Source of the DNA: VXRD01 sp965232265
GTDB lineage: Bacteria > Latescibacterota > UBA2968
Assembly: GCA_965232265.1 (NCBI GenBank)
Contig: CBDDPH010000002.1
Coordinates: 1,426,001 to 1,490,000, forward strand
Direction of reading: 5' to 3'
DNA: 64,000 nt
The notes under the pieces are model-generated. The model was given only the letters and a program-made list of their open reading frames with translations, made no database searches and was not told the origin of the DNA. The stretch's first letter is position 1, and the number at the start of each line of letters is the position of its first letter. Shown piece after piece: positions 42,854-52,629 of the stretch. Both the position numbers and the translations under genes were made by a program.

Positions 42854-44815
42854 ATGGGAAAGCGAAATGGCATCGTCAATAATGCGGAAAGCCCACACGT
42901 TGTGCTCAAGAGTATCAACATTGGCGACTGCCAGTGGACGGATGGATTTTGGGCGGACAAATATCGGTTATGTGAAGAGGTGATGGTGCCCTATATGGGC
43001 ACACTGCTCAAAGGCGATATCGGGCATGGCTACAACAATTTTAAAATTGCTGCTGGTCTCAAGGAAGGCGAGCATAAGGGCCACTGGTGGCATGATGGCG
43101 ATTTCTACAAGTGGATGGAGTCCGCCATGTATGTCTATGGGGTCAATAAGGATGAGAAGATTGTTGCGGAGCTGGATGAGATTATCGAGATCATCGGAAT
43201 GGCGCAGGAAGACGATGGCTATTTATCGACCCACGTTACCATCAATGGGTTCAATCGGTTTTTCAATCGCCAGTACCACGAACTTTACAACAGTGGTCAT
43301 TTGCTGACCAGTGCATGTATTCATTATCGCGTAACTGGAAAAACCAACTTCCTGGATATCGCCGTTAAACATGCAGACTATCTGTATGGGGTTTTTCAAC
43401 CTCGTCCAAAGGAACTGGCGCGTTTTGGTTTTAATCCCTCTCAGATTATGGGATTGGTAGAGCTTTATCGAACGACCAGAGACGCGCGTTATCTCGAGCT
43501 GGCCGAGATATTTGTCAATATGAGAGGAGAGGGTCCCATACAGGCTCCGACTGTCAACCCAAGATTCGAAGGCGATATGTGTCAGGATCGGGTTCCCATT
43601 CGCGAGGAGACAGAGGCCGTTGGTCACGCAGTTCTGGCTATGTACCTCTATGCCGGCGTTGCGGATGTGTATGCAGAAACCGGAGAGAAGGCCTTGTTGG
43701 ACGCTCTTGAGCGGCTGTGGGCAAATGTGGTCGATAAGAAGATGTATGTAACAGGCGCTGTCGGACAGGCGCATCACGGCGCATCTTCCCGGGTGGATTT
43801 TGTCCATGAAGCATTTATCGACGAATACATGATGCCCAATTCGACGGCTTATAATGAGACGTGTGCGAATATCGGCAATGCCATGTTCAACTGGCGTATG
43901 CTGAGTTTGAAGGGTGAAAGCAAATATGCCGATGTTGTGGAATTGGTTTTGTATAACAGTGCGCTTTCTGGCATCAGCAGCGATGGCAAGCACTATTTCT
44001 ACGCCAACCCGCTTCGTATGAATCGTGAAGGACGTGATTATTCCAGGACGCCTACAGAGACGGCTGTTCGGTTGCCCTATATCAAGTGTTTTTGCTGTCC
44101 GCCCAATCTTGTCCGAACCATTGCCAAGTCGTCTGGATGGGCATACAGCCTGACGGAGAACGGTGTTGCGGTCATTCTGTACGGGGGGAACAAACTGGAT
44201 ACCCAGATGCTGGACGGATCGAAGATCAGGCTGAAACAGGATGCCCAGTATCCGTGGGATGGCGCAGTGAAAATCACGATAGAGGAATGCAAGGACAAGC
44301 CCTTTGAAATGCTGCTGCGCATTCCCGAATGGGCGGTAGGTGCCAGAATTGCGGTAAACGGGAGCGATGCAGGTGTTGATGCCGTACCTGGAACTTTTGC
44401 CAGAATTGAACTTGCCTGGAAAGCAGGCGATGTTGTTACACTGGAAATGCCGATGGACATTGCGCTCATTGAAGGCCATCCACGTATTGAAGAAACCCGC
44501 AATCAGGCAGCGATTAAACGCGGCCCTGTGGTGTACTGCATTGAATCGCCCGATCTTCCGGAAAACACGGGTATTCTGGACGTGTATCTGCCGGTTCCTT
44601 CCGACTTAAAAGCAGGATACCAGCCGGAATTGCTGGGCGGTTTGACGACGATAAGCGGCAATGTTGTCTTGCGGAAAAATCAAAAAGAAGGCATGTATCG
44701 GACGTTGGTCAAACCCGAGTGGGAGACCATTCAAACCCAATTTGTTCCCTATTATTCGTGGTGCAATCGGGGGCAAAGTGAAATGACGGTTTGGATACCC
44801 ATTGTGTGGAAGTAG
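42854..44815 (+). CDS. GH127 glycoside hydrolase (DUF1680)
   Basis: 653 residues, (alpha/alpha)6 barrel enzyme. The catalytic and zinc set known from GH127 beta-L-arabinofuranosidase is all present with identical spacing: E319, E335 and C337 (NETC), C414 and C415 (FCCPPN). GH127 members remove beta-L-arabinofuranose; others in algal bacteria act as 3,6-anhydro-D-galactosidases on carrageenan oligosaccharides, which fits the sulfatase context here. ATG 42854 is assumed; GTG 42818 is an alternative. No signal peptide. Confidence 0.92.
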   Translation: MGKRNGIVNNAESPHVVLKSINIGDCQWTDGFWADKYRLCEEVMVPYMGTLLKGDIGHGYNNFKIAAGLKEGEHKGHWWHDGDFYKWMESAMYVYGVNKDEKIVAELDEIIEIIGMAQEDDGYLSTHVTINGFNRFFNRQYHELYNSGHLLTSACIHYRVTGKTNFLDIAVKHADYLYGVFQPRPKELARFGFNPSQIMGLVELYRTTRDARYLELAEIFVNMRGEGPIQAPTVNPRFEGDMCQDRVPIREETEAVGHAVLAMYLYAGVADVYAETGEKALLDALERLWANVVDKKMYVTGAVGQAHHGASSRVDFVHEAFIDEYMMPNSTAYNETCANIGNAMFNWRMLSLKGESKYADVVELVLYNSALSGISSDGKHYFYANPLRMNREGRDYSRTPTETAVRLPYIKCFCCPPNLVRTIAKSSGWAYSLTENGVAVILYGGNKLDTQMLDGSKIRLKQDAQYPWDGAVKITIEECKDKPFEMLLRIPEWAVGARIAVNGSDAGVDAVPGTFARIELAWKAGDVVTLEMPMDIALIEGHPRIEETRNQAAIKRGPVVYCIESPDLPENTGILDVYLPVPSDLKAGYQPELLGGLTTISGNVVLRKNQKEGMYRTLVKPEWETIQTQFVPYYSWCNRGQSEMTVWIPIVWK

Positions 44816-44883
44816 AACTGGGTGTCCGAGTTTGGGTTCAAGCTGTTTGGCGAAACCCGATCAATAAAGAAAGAGACAGGCAT

Positions 44884-46650
44884 GTGAAACCCTCACAACC
44901 CAATGTGATTTTGATCATTACCGACGACCAGGGGTATGGCGATCTGGGCTGTCACGGCAATCCTGTTGCCCGCACGCCGAATCTGGACAGCTTGCACGGG
45001 GAAAGTATTCGGCTGATGGATTTTCACGTCGCGCCCATGTGTACGCCTACACGCGGCCAATTGCTGAGCGGACTCGATGCGGCGCGCAATGGCGCTGTAA
45101 ACGTGAGCAGCGGACGCTCGCTTCTGCGACCAGATTTGCCGACCATGGCCGATATTTTCAGGTCGAACGGTTATCGGACGGGTGTGTTTGGCAAATGGCA
45201 TCTGGGCGACAACTATCCGTATCGGCCTCAGGACCGCGGTTTTGAGGAAAGTCTCTGGTTTCCATCCTCTCACATCAGTTCGGTGCCCGACTACTGGGAG
45301 AACGATTACTTCGACGATATATATTGTCACAATGGTTCTCGCGTGCGACAGGAAGGATACTGTACCGAGGTCTTTTTCAACGCGGCAAAAGCGTGGATGC
45401 AAGCGCGAATAGCGGCTTCAGAACCCTTTTTTACTTTCCTGCCGACCAATGCCCCTCACGCGCCACTTTTTGTGCCTGCCGAAGACCGCGAGGCCATTGA
45501 GGCGGCATTTGCAGAGGGTGAACACCGGTTGCCTGCACTTCCCGAAAATTTGCGGGCGAATATCATTCGCTTTCTCGCTATGATTCGAAATTTGGATACT
45601 CAGGTCGGTGCGCTTCGATGCTTTCTGCAAGAACAGGACGCAGATCGGAATACCATCCTGATTTTTATGACGGATAATGGCAGTACTTTCGGTCCTGTCT
45701 ATTACAATGCCGGGATGCGGGGTAAAAAGTGTGAGCTGTGGGAAGGAGGACACCGGGTACCGTTTTTCTTACATTGGCCCAATGGCGATCTGGGCAGGCC
45801 TCGGGAGATTGAGGGATTGACTCAAGCGCAGGACATTTTGCCGACTTTGATCGAGCTTTGTGGCCTGGAATCGCCGGCCGAATTGCGGTTGGATGGGATT
45901 AGCTTGGCTCCGGTTTTACGGGGTGCGGCACAGGTGCCGGAAGATCGCATGTTGACGGTGAATTACAGCCGTATGCCCGGGGAGCTGGACTACCCGACGC
46001 CCGATAGCCCTGCGTTTATAAGACGCGAGGGTGCTGCTGTGCTCTGGAAACGGTGGCGTTTGCTCGAAGGAACGGCGCTGTATGATCTGGATAGCGACCC
46101 CGAACAGAATCTCGACGTTGCCGATCAGCACCCCGACATTGTCCGGCAGATGCGGGATTACCTAAATGCCTGGTGGGGAGAAGTGGAACCGGTCGCCAAT
46201 CAAGTGCAGCGGATTACCATTGGCAGTGAAGCTGAGAATCCGATGACGCTGTCGGCCTGCGAGTGGCGAGATGTCTTTGTGGATCAGCAGCGGCAGGTGA
46301 GGACGGCCGCACGGAAGAACAGTTACTGGCACCTGCTGGTCGAAACTGCCGGCAAGTACACTTTTGAATTGCGGCGCTGGCCGAGAGAGAGCGGCCTCAA
46401 GCTGAGAGAGGCTTGCCAGGCGGTTCAGTTGACCGATGGCGAACTGAAAGCGGGAATTGCGCTTCCGATTGCCAGAGCGCGTGTGCTGATCGGTGGACAA
46501 TTCTACGCCAGGCCCATTGAGCCAGACGACTGGGGTGCTGTGTTTACCGTAGATCTGGAGCCGGGGCCCACGCTTTTGCACACCTGGTTCGACGACGAGC
46601 GCAACCAGCCGATCTGCGGCGCCTACTACGTTTACGTTGAACGTCAATGA
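44884..46650 (+). CDS. Sulfatase with C-terminal beta-sandwich extension
   Basis: 588 residues, GTG start with AGG upstream. C53 in CTPTRGQLLSG is the formylglycine site, GVFGKWHLGD the second signature, and LIFMTDNGST carries metal ligands. The last about 130 residues (from FVDQQRQVRTAA) form a beta-rich domain ending GAYYVYVE that is seen in some arylsulfatase-A-like proteins of marine bacteria. It probably desulfates a galactan oligosaccharide; the position is unknown. No signal peptide is visible. Confidence 0.92.
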   Translation: MKPSQPNVILIITDDQGYGDLGCHGNPVARTPNLDSLHGESIRLMDFHVAPMCTPTRGQLLSGLDAARNGAVNVSSGRSLLRPDLPTMADIFRSNGYRTGVFGKWHLGDNYPYRPQDRGFEESLWFPSSHISSVPDYWENDYFDDIYCHNGSRVRQEGYCTEVFFNAAKAWMQARIAASEPFFTFLPTNAPHAPLFVPAEDREAIEAAFAEGEHRLPALPENLRANIIRFLAMIRNLDTQVGALRCFLQEQDADRNTILIFMTDNGSTFGPVYYNAGMRGKKCELWEGGHRVPFFLHWPNGDLGRPREIEGLTQAQDILPTLIELCGLESPAELRLDGISLAPVLRGAAQVPEDRMLTVNYSRMPGELDYPTPDSPAFIRREGAAVLWKRWRLLEGTALYDLDSDPEQNLDVADQHPDIVRQMRDYLNAWWGEVEPVANQVQRITIGSEAENPMTLSACEWRDVFVDQQRQVRTAARKNSYWHLLVETAGKYTFELRRWPRESGLKLREACQAVQLTDGELKAGIALPIARARVLIGGQFYARPIEPDDWGAVFTVDLEPGPTLLHTWFDDERNQPICGAYYVYVERQ

Positions 46651-46662
46651 GGGGAAAAAACC

Positions 46663-47946
46663 ATGAAGACCGTATTGTTGATGATAACCGTGTTTGTAAT
46701 GACTGCGGTTGCGGAGGCGGCATACGTAGAAACGATGGATCCCAATGGGTTGACAATGAATCTGAAGACGGATTTCGGACTGGTTGATGATGGGGCTGAG
46801 AGCAATCAGAGTGAACGATTGCAAAAAGCGATTGATGAGGTCTCGGCAAAAGGTGGCGGACGCCTGATTGTTCCGAAAGGGGTTTATCGTTTTGGGGGTA
46901 TCAGCTTGAAATCCAATGTGCACCTGTTGATCGAGAAAGATACGGTTATCAAACCCTATTGGCCCAAAGGTACGAAGACCATTGTTTTTGGATTGGGTGC
47001 GGGGAGGAATGTCGAATCCATAGAGAATGTCAGTATTCGCGGGCTGGGCGGTAAGTTTATTGTCGATTATTCAGATCGCGGAAGTGTGGCGGGGGAGGGC
47101 ATACGGACGACCAACTGCAGGATGGTCAAAAATTTTCTGCTCTCCGATATTGACGTTAGGGATAGTTTTACCACCTATTCTGCATTCATTTTTACGCCGT
47201 CTAGGGATAGGGATGTGGAGGGTGGGGACGTCTTCAGGCCCACCGATGGTCTGGTGAGAAATCTGAGAGGCACGAATACCAGCCCGGGTTACGGTTTAGT
47301 TCAGATGCATGCGGGGGAGACCATCCATTTTGAAAATCTCGAGGCCATTGGCGGTGGGGTGACTTTTAGACTGGAGACGGGTGCTGGCGGGCATAATGGC
47401 GGGGTGCAGGACATTACGGCAAAGAATCTCTATTGTGAGAACGGCAGTACTGCGGTGTTGCTCGGGCCACACAAAGCGCAAAATGGCGTTGTCAAAATCG
47501 ACGGTGTGACTGTGAAGAGTTGTGCTTTCGCGGTGACGATGGGACCTGGTTATGTGGAGAAACGGAATCAAAGTGACGAGCGTTATAAACCCGGTGTGTT
47601 TGCAGATGGGACTACGGTAAAGAATATCCATGCGATATTTGGGACAAACGCGGCCATTGCACTCAAGGGGCTTGCGAATGTTCCGGAGGAATACCTGAAA
47701 GAGCTGCGGTTTGATAAGAATGATAGGAAGATCAAACGGGTTAGAGGTCCCTCGGTCGGGGTTGTGAGAGACCGCACGGGGGATAGTTGGCATCCGATTA
47801 TTGAGAATGTGACCAACGAGGGGTTCAAATACAACAAAGGCATTATGAGTCTTGCCGAAAAACAGCCTCGAAACTGGAAAGCGCGGCTCAAAGGACTGCC
47901 GCTTCTCGACGAGATTTTGCGAAATCAACAAAAGCAGGCAGAATGA
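46663..47946 (+). CDS. Secreted right-handed beta-helix enzyme, iota-carrageenase (GH82)-like
   Basis: 427 residues with a clear signal peptide (residues 1-19, cut after AEA). The pectate-lyase-3 opening (GLVDDGAESNQSERLQKAI, IVPKGVYRF) leads into a parallel beta-helix. Segments GYGLVQMHAGETIHFENL, GVTFRLETGAGGHNGG and AVLLGPHKAQNGVVKIDGVTV resemble remembered iota-carrageenases of family GH82, in which an acidic pair follows RLET. Here the residue two after Glu is Gly, so a key acid may differ. A generic polysaccharide lyase or GH28 is the alternative. GAGGGG precedes the ATG. Confidence 0.6.
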   Translation: MKTVLLMITVFVMTAVAEAAYVETMDPNGLTMNLKTDFGLVDDGAESNQSERLQKAIDEVSAKGGGRLIVPKGVYRFGGISLKSNVHLLIEKDTVIKPYWPKGTKTIVFGLGAGRNVESIENVSIRGLGGKFIVDYSDRGSVAGEGIRTTNCRMVKNFLLSDIDVRDSFTTYSAFIFTPSRDRDVEGGDVFRPTDGLVRNLRGTNTSPGYGLVQMHAGETIHFENLEAIGGGVTFRLETGAGGHNGGVQDITAKNLYCENGSTAVLLGPHKAQNGVVKIDGVTVKSCAFAVTMGPGYVEKRNQSDERYKPGVFADGTTVKNIHAIFGTNAAIALKGLANVPEEYLKELRFDKNDRKIKRVRGPSVGVVRDRTGDSWHPIIENVTNEGFKYNKGIMSLAEKQPRNWKARLKGLPLLDEILRNQQKQAE

Positions 47947-47963
47947 GATAAGGAGATCAGCCT

Positions 47964-48818
47964 ATGCGACCAGTCCATCCTCTTAGCGATAGCGAACGGG
48001 ACGAACACGTCGCCAATCTCGACCGCGACGGCTACACCGTAATACGGAATCAGATCGCACCTGAGTACCTCGACCCTTTGCGCGATATCGCCCAGCGTGC
48101 CGCCGATGACTACATCGCCGCCTGGCGTGGTGGGATGAAGCTGTCCGATGTGAATATCGGCGACAGGTACGGGACCCGAAAATTCGACCTGAATCCCAAT
48201 GCCCGTGCCTGTTTCTTGTGGGGCGATGCGGCGATAGAATTACTTGACCACGACACTGTTCACGCGATCTGCGAGGCGGCCCTGGGTATCTATCACTTCT
48301 CAGATCTTGTCGCCAATACCCAACGCTACAATCCAGGAGAGCAATCTGAAGGTATCCATCGCGATTTTCGCCCCGGCCTTACTGCGAATGGCAAGCACAG
48401 AGGGCTGTGGTTCTTTTTTTTGCTGGACGGGTACACGGCTGAAAACGGCGCGACTTCGGTGATACCGGGTACGCATCGCTTCAAGGCTGGCGAAGATCCC
48501 GAGGTGCCGGATGCCAACCCGAATTACTATAGCAACAGAGTCCAGGTTATCGGCGATCCCGGTGATTTGCTGGTGGTCAATGCGGCCTGCTTGCACTGCG
48601 CTGGCATGAACCAGACTCGAAAGCCGCGCCGTACGTTGAATGTCCGCGTGATGCAACCCGAAGGCAAATTTCACTACAACGCCTGGAAGCTGGCCGGACA
48701 AAGACGCCAGGCCAAAGCCAGTGTCCGGGTTAAGCGTTTTATGCAACCACCGGCTGACCTCGCTGCCGAACTGCGTGCCGATTGGGCAGTGATGCCGAGC
48801 GAGAATGAAGGGGATTAG
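47964..48818 (+). CDS. Phytanoyl-CoA dioxygenase (PhyH) family protein
   Basis: 284 residues with a full metal triad: H and D in EGIHRDFRPGL (about residue 130), distal His in AACLHCAGMNQTRKPRRTLNV with a nearby Arg for 2-oxoglutarate, and the usual ENGATSVIPGTH before it. GGAG lies 8 nt before the ATG and the gene follows the beta-helix gene by 17 bp. It is convergent with, and overlaps by 4 bp, another PhyH gene on the minus strand. Substrate unknown. Confidence 0.9.
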   Translation: MRPVHPLSDSERDEHVANLDRDGYTVIRNQIAPEYLDPLRDIAQRAADDYIAAWRGGMKLSDVNIGDRYGTRKFDLNPNARACFLWGDAAIELLDHDTVHAICEAALGIYHFSDLVANTQRYNPGEQSEGIHRDFRPGLTANGKHRGLWFFFLLDGYTAENGATSVIPGTHRFKAGEDPEVPDANPNYYSNRVQVIGDPGDLLVVNAACLHCAGMNQTRKPRRTLNVRVMQPEGKFHYNAWKLAGQRRQAKASVRVKRFMQPPADLAAELRADWAVMPSENEGD

Positions 48819-49663
48819 ACGCCGCGCATGGGGTCGTTTTCTATTTTTTTGCACGCCATTTCAAACAGGTATTCGAACGGGGGGGCGATGAATTTGGCAT
48901 TGGGATCGACGCCGCTTGCTTCGAATATTTTTTCACTGCTTTTGTCAAAGAAGAGTGTTCGCCGTCTGACCAGCCAGCCGATGTTGTACACAACTGCGAT
49001 CATGTGGCGGTTGTGATCGGAGGGATTTGGTACGCCGCGATGCCAGAGGCGCGAATCGCGGATCAGGATGTCACCTTTTTGCAAGGTGGCCTGAATGGGT
49101 GGGGAAAAGGATTGACGGTCGGCTTCTGTTTCGTCTGTTACGGGGCGCATGTCGAGGTGCGAACCCGGCCAAATTTGTGTCGATCCGTTTTTGTCCGATG
49201 TGTCCTGGGGAAAGATATTGATGATGAGTTGGGTTGCTGGATGGGGACGGTTTTGCTCGCCCCAGAGGTGAACGCCGTCGGCATGAAGAGGTTGGTAGGT
49301 GCTGTTTGGCGTATTGGTGTTCCCGTTGTAAAAACAGCAGTAGAATCCCGTACCCAGCATTTCTCGTGAGATCTGAACGGCATAGGGATTGACGAGGATG
49401 TCTGGGGATAGGTATGGGTCAAATGGCGGGGGACCTTGTTGCAAATGACCATGCACGCCACCTGCGCCTCCCCATTTTTGTGCCTCAATTAGCTTTGCAG
49501 AGTCTTCATCCATGCGCGTTTTGAGGGCGTCGAGTATCGCGTGATCCACCACCTGCTCGATGATGACATAGCCTTCTTGTCGAATTGCCTCTATCGCATT
49601 TGCCAATTTGTCTTTTGCCAATTCACCAGAGCTTCGTTCTGTTGATGTGAGCGAGATGTTCAT
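48815..49663 (-). CDS. Phytanoyl-CoA dioxygenase (PhyH) family protein
   Basis: 282 residues. Proximal H and D in QPLHADGVHLWG, the NGSTQIWPGSHLD segment, and distal His in DSRLWHRGVPNPSDHNRHM, with Arg following, complete the site. The QEGYVIIEQVVDHAILD N-terminus is typical. It is transcribed against the island and has its own upstream gap of about 250 bp (49664-49916), in which no gene or clear promoter is seen. Confidence 0.9.
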   Translation of the reverse strand: MNISLTSTERSSGELAKDKLANAIEAIRQEGYVIIEQVVDHAILDALKTRMDEDSAKLIEAQKWGGAGGVHGHLQQGPPPFDPYLSPDILVNPYAVQISREMLGTGFYCCFYNGNTNTPNSTYQPLHADGVHLWGEQNRPHPATQLIINIFPQDTSDKNGSTQIWPGSHLDMRPVTDETEADRQSFSPPIQATLQKGDILIRDSRLWHRGVPNPSDHNRHMIAVVYNIGWLVRRRTLFFDKSSEKIFEASGVDPNAKFIAPPFEYLFEMACKKIENDPMRGV

Positions 49664-49916
49664 TTTGTGTCCTTCCCCTTTGTTCTGTTGTTTCCACGGA
49701 AAATATATAGTATCATCTGTGGCATTGGTGTGTCAATTAGATTTATAGTGGTGCCAGAAGACGGTTGATATAGAGATGTTGCCGCGTTAAATTGGCTTGG
49801 GTTTTCGATTTCCCAAAAATGATTCAGAGGGGAAGAGCTGAAGTAGATCAATTCGCCACTTTACATACTGATGTTACGCGGTGTCCCAATATCTCGTTAG
49901 GCTTATGGAAATCATA

Positions 49917-50873
49917 TCACGCATATAGCACGCGCTGAAATGCTTCGAGATTGGGCACCTGTATCGCCGTGCGGTGCAACTGCTTGAGGCGTTGCAAATC
50001 TTCAATGGCGGCAATGCGAGCAGATAGAGGATGCGACGCAGGGAGATCAAATCGAATATCTAACACTTCGAGGATATCTTCGATCGTGCTTCTTCTTTCG
50101 CCTTGTTCAATGCCTTGTTCAATGCCTTGTTCAATGCCTTCCTCTCTACCCTGCTCAAAACCTTCCTCTCTGGCTTCCTCTCTACTTTCCTGAGTAAGGG
50201 ATTGAAAAAGAGATGATTCGCGCAAGATGTCCATGATGCCCTCCTTGAAAATAATATCAGAAATCGTTTCAGACGCATATACCAACTCGCTCAACGCCAC
50301 CATGCCTGCCAGATAATCCGCCCTATATGACCGAGCGATGGGGCGCGTCCGAGCCGTGTGAATACACTGATGCAACCACATATCCGAGGCCATTCCTTCA
50401 GGTGGCTTCATCAATGGCGTGAAAGGGATCAGACCCGAATGTCCCCCGCTCAGGATGGGTTGACCTTCTATTTCGATCAGTCTGATCACGCGATACCGAA
50501 GCGCGATTTCGTAGCCGAGACGCTCCTGGATATAATGCCCGGGATCACGCCGCCCAGCATTGGGACGCAGGTAGATCACGTTGGAATAAATCGGCAGGCC
50601 GTGTTGCCGAATCGCATGTCCGATATAGCCCGCCATGCGGCGCGGCATGGGTGGATGGGTGCTGTCGGTGGTTTGAAACTCGTTGTGGACCAATACCTCC
50701 TCGTCATCGATACGCACGCGAATCAGGCTATCGGTTTGGCGTGCTTCAACAGTGTATTGTTCTGTGTCCATGACTTCAATAACTTCAACGCCCTCGCGCC
50801 CGAGCGTGAAGCCGGCAAAGTCATTGGGGTATTTCTGAATCAAGTGTTTGGATATCGTATCAAATTCAGCCAC
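49917..50873 (-). CDS. Rpn/YhgA-like PD-(D/E)XK nuclease family protein
   Basis: 318 residues, GTG start with GAGG upstream. The N-terminal part resembles recombination-promoting Rpn nucleases and transposase-like DUF4351 proteins: VRIDDEEVLVHNEFQTTD carries a D ... ExQ catalytic pattern (about 50-68), and the YERLGYEIALRYRV-like region follows. A charged EExGIEQG repeat linker (about 235-265) precedes a short helical C-terminus. Such genes are mobile-like and often multi-copy. Activity is inferred. Confidence 0.7.
   Translation of the reverse strand: MAEFDTISKHLIQKYPNDFAGFTLGREGVEVIEVMDTEQYTVEARQTDSLIRVRIDDEEVLVHNEFQTTDSTHPPMPRRMAGYIGHAIRQHGLPIYSNVIYLRPNAGRRDPGHYIQERLGYEIALRYRVIRLIEIEGQPILSGGHSGLIPFTPLMKPPEGMASDMWLHQCIHTARTRPIARSYRADYLAGMVALSELVYASETISDIIFKEGIMDILRESSLFQSLTQESREEAREEGFEQGREEGIEQGIEQGIEQGERRSTIEDILEVLDIRFDLPASHPLSARIAAIEDLQRLKQLHRTAIQVPNLEAFQRVLYA
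50102..50137. repeat. Three tandem 12-bp copies within the Rpn-like gene
   Basis: CTTGTTCAATGC is repeated three times in frame and encodes IEQG units of the linker. Copy-number change would alter the linker length only, not the frame. Confidence 0.8.
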
Positions 50874-51335
50874 GTGAGATGCCTCAGATCTGAAGGTTGG
50901 TTGTATTTTGGACTAACGCAACAGTCAGACCTCAAGCAAATATCAGGCCAATTATCACAGAATTGAGTGATAAAAGGGACGCGACAAAAATTCAGGCACC
51001 TCATTATGCTTTCAATATGTAGTATTGCGGTTTTATTCACAACTTGAATTTTTGGAATATTTGTTGAAGCGGAGGTGGAGGAGCACAAATGTCGGCGGAA
51101 AAAGTGTATATTTTGAGCGATGAATGAGCGGTCAGGTGAAAGATATGTGCCACTTGACCAGGTGGCTGTTGCAGCGGTTCTTGCGTAACATCAGTTAGAA
51201 AGTCAATCAGATAATCGTGTTACTTTTCGCCCTGTCAAAGGTAGATATGCCATTTTTTTTTAAGTGGACTGTGATTATTTGAAGGTATATCTTAAATGTT
51301 TTGGAATGAACAGAATCATTTCCGGTGAGGTGCGT
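50874..51335. other. Non-coding gap of about 460 bp
   Basis: It lies between the divergent Rpn-like and sulfatase genes and is AT-richer than its neighbours. No convincing gene, RNA, hairpin or promoter pair was seen. GAGG 5 nt before ATG 51336 serves the sulfatase. Confidence 0.5.
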
Positions 51336-52595
51336 ATGGCGAGACCAAATGTTGTGTTGATTATGGCAGATGATATGGGGTTTGAGTGTTTGAGTTGTTA
51401 TGGGAGTACGACTTATAAAACGCCGGTGTTGGACGATCTGGCATCGCGGGGGATTCGCTTTTCCCATTGTTATTCCACGCCGCTGTGTACGCCTTCTCGC
51501 GTGGAGATTATGACGGGGCAATACAATTTTCGGAATTACGACAGGTTCGCCTATTTGAATCCCAAAGAAAAGACGTTTGGCAATTTGTTACAGGATGCGG
51601 GGTATGCGACATGTGTTGCGGGCAAGTGGCAGTTGAGCAAAAATAATAAGATGCCGGCGCATTTTGGATTTGACGAGCACTGTTTGTGGAATATGACGCC
51701 GCCGCCAGAAGATGGTGTGCGCACGGGTAAGAGACGATATGCAGATCCGCAAATTGAATGTAATGGGGAGTGGTTGCCAGACGATTATATCGAAGATCGG
51801 TATGGTCCCGATATTTGTTGTGATTATTTGCTGGATTTTATTGAGCGACATCGGGATGTGCCTTTTTTTGCGTATTATCCAATGATTTTGGTTCACGCGC
51901 CTTTTGTTCCCACGCCCGATAGCCCGGAATGGCGGGATAGAGGTCGCAGAGATGAGCAGGATACGCGCTATTTTGCCGATATGGTGGCATACGCGGATAA
52001 GCTGGTGGGGCGGGTTGTGGAGAAGCTCGAGGCGCTCGATTTGCTCGAGAATACGCTGGTGATGTTTACGAGTGATAATGGTACGCATCGCACGATTACG
52101 TCCCAGCTTGAGGGTGATGTCGAGATTGTGGGCGGTAAGGGCACGATGCCCGATGCGGGAACACATGTCCCTTTTATTGCTTTTTGGCAGGGTGTGGCGC
52201 CAGAGGGCGTGGTGTTAGATGATCTGGTGGATTTTAGCGATTTTTTGCCGACGCTGATGGATTTGGCCGATGCGCCCATTCCAGAGGGGATGCCGTGCGA
52301 TGGGCGCAGTTTTTTGCCCCAGTTGCGGGGCGAACGAGGCGATCCGAGGGATTGGATTTTTTGTCATTACAACCCGCGTTTTGGCTTTGGTCAAGATCAC
52401 GCGGGGCAGTTTGCGCGGGAACATCGGTTTAAAATTTATCACGATGGTCGGTTTTACGATGTGCCTGCAGATCGGCTGGAAGAGCACGATATTGTTTTGG
52501 GGCTGGGCGATGCCGATTCTGAAGAGGCGCGTGAGCGCTTGCAGAAGGTGCTGGATATGATGCCAGAATTTGTCGAGGACTATGTTCTGGAGTAG
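51336..52595 (+). CDS. Sulfatase (formylglycine type I)
   Basis: 419 residues from ATG 51336 (GAGG 5 nt upstream; the frame is open to 51264). C51 in CTPSRVEIMTG is the formylglycine site. The second signature reads AGKWQLSKN, with Gln in place of the common His. LVMFTSDNGTHRT supplies metal and substrate residues. No signal peptide. It is shorter than its paralogues. The nucleotidyltransferase gene follows on the same strand. Confidence 0.92.
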   Translation: MARPNVVLIMADDMGFECLSCYGSTTYKTPVLDDLASRGIRFSHCYSTPLCTPSRVEIMTGQYNFRNYDRFAYLNPKEKTFGNLLQDAGYATCVAGKWQLSKNNKMPAHFGFDEHCLWNMTPPPEDGVRTGKRRYADPQIECNGEWLPDDYIEDRYGPDICCDYLLDFIERHRDVPFFAYYPMILVHAPFVPTPDSPEWRDRGRRDEQDTRYFADMVAYADKLVGRVVEKLEALDLLENTLVMFTSDNGTHRTITSQLEGDVEIVGGKGTMPDAGTHVPFIAFWQGVAPEGVVLDDLVDFSDFLPTLMDLADAPIPEGMPCDGRSFLPQLRGERGDPRDWIFCHYNPRFGFGQDHAGQFAREHRFKIYHDGRFYDVPADRLEEHDIVLGLGDADSEEARERLQKVLDMMPEFVEDYVLE

Positions 52596-52629
52596 AAGAA
52601 AGAGAAACCCTGTGAGGGAGAAATTGGCA

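Noticed and set aside
43223..44479. 418-codon minus-strand frame opposite the GH127 gene
   Set aside because: No motif; the plus strand has the full GH127 catalytic set.
51264..51335. Extended N-terminus of the 51.3-kb sulfatase
   Set aside because: The extension is not a signal peptide, and GAGG supports ATG 51336.
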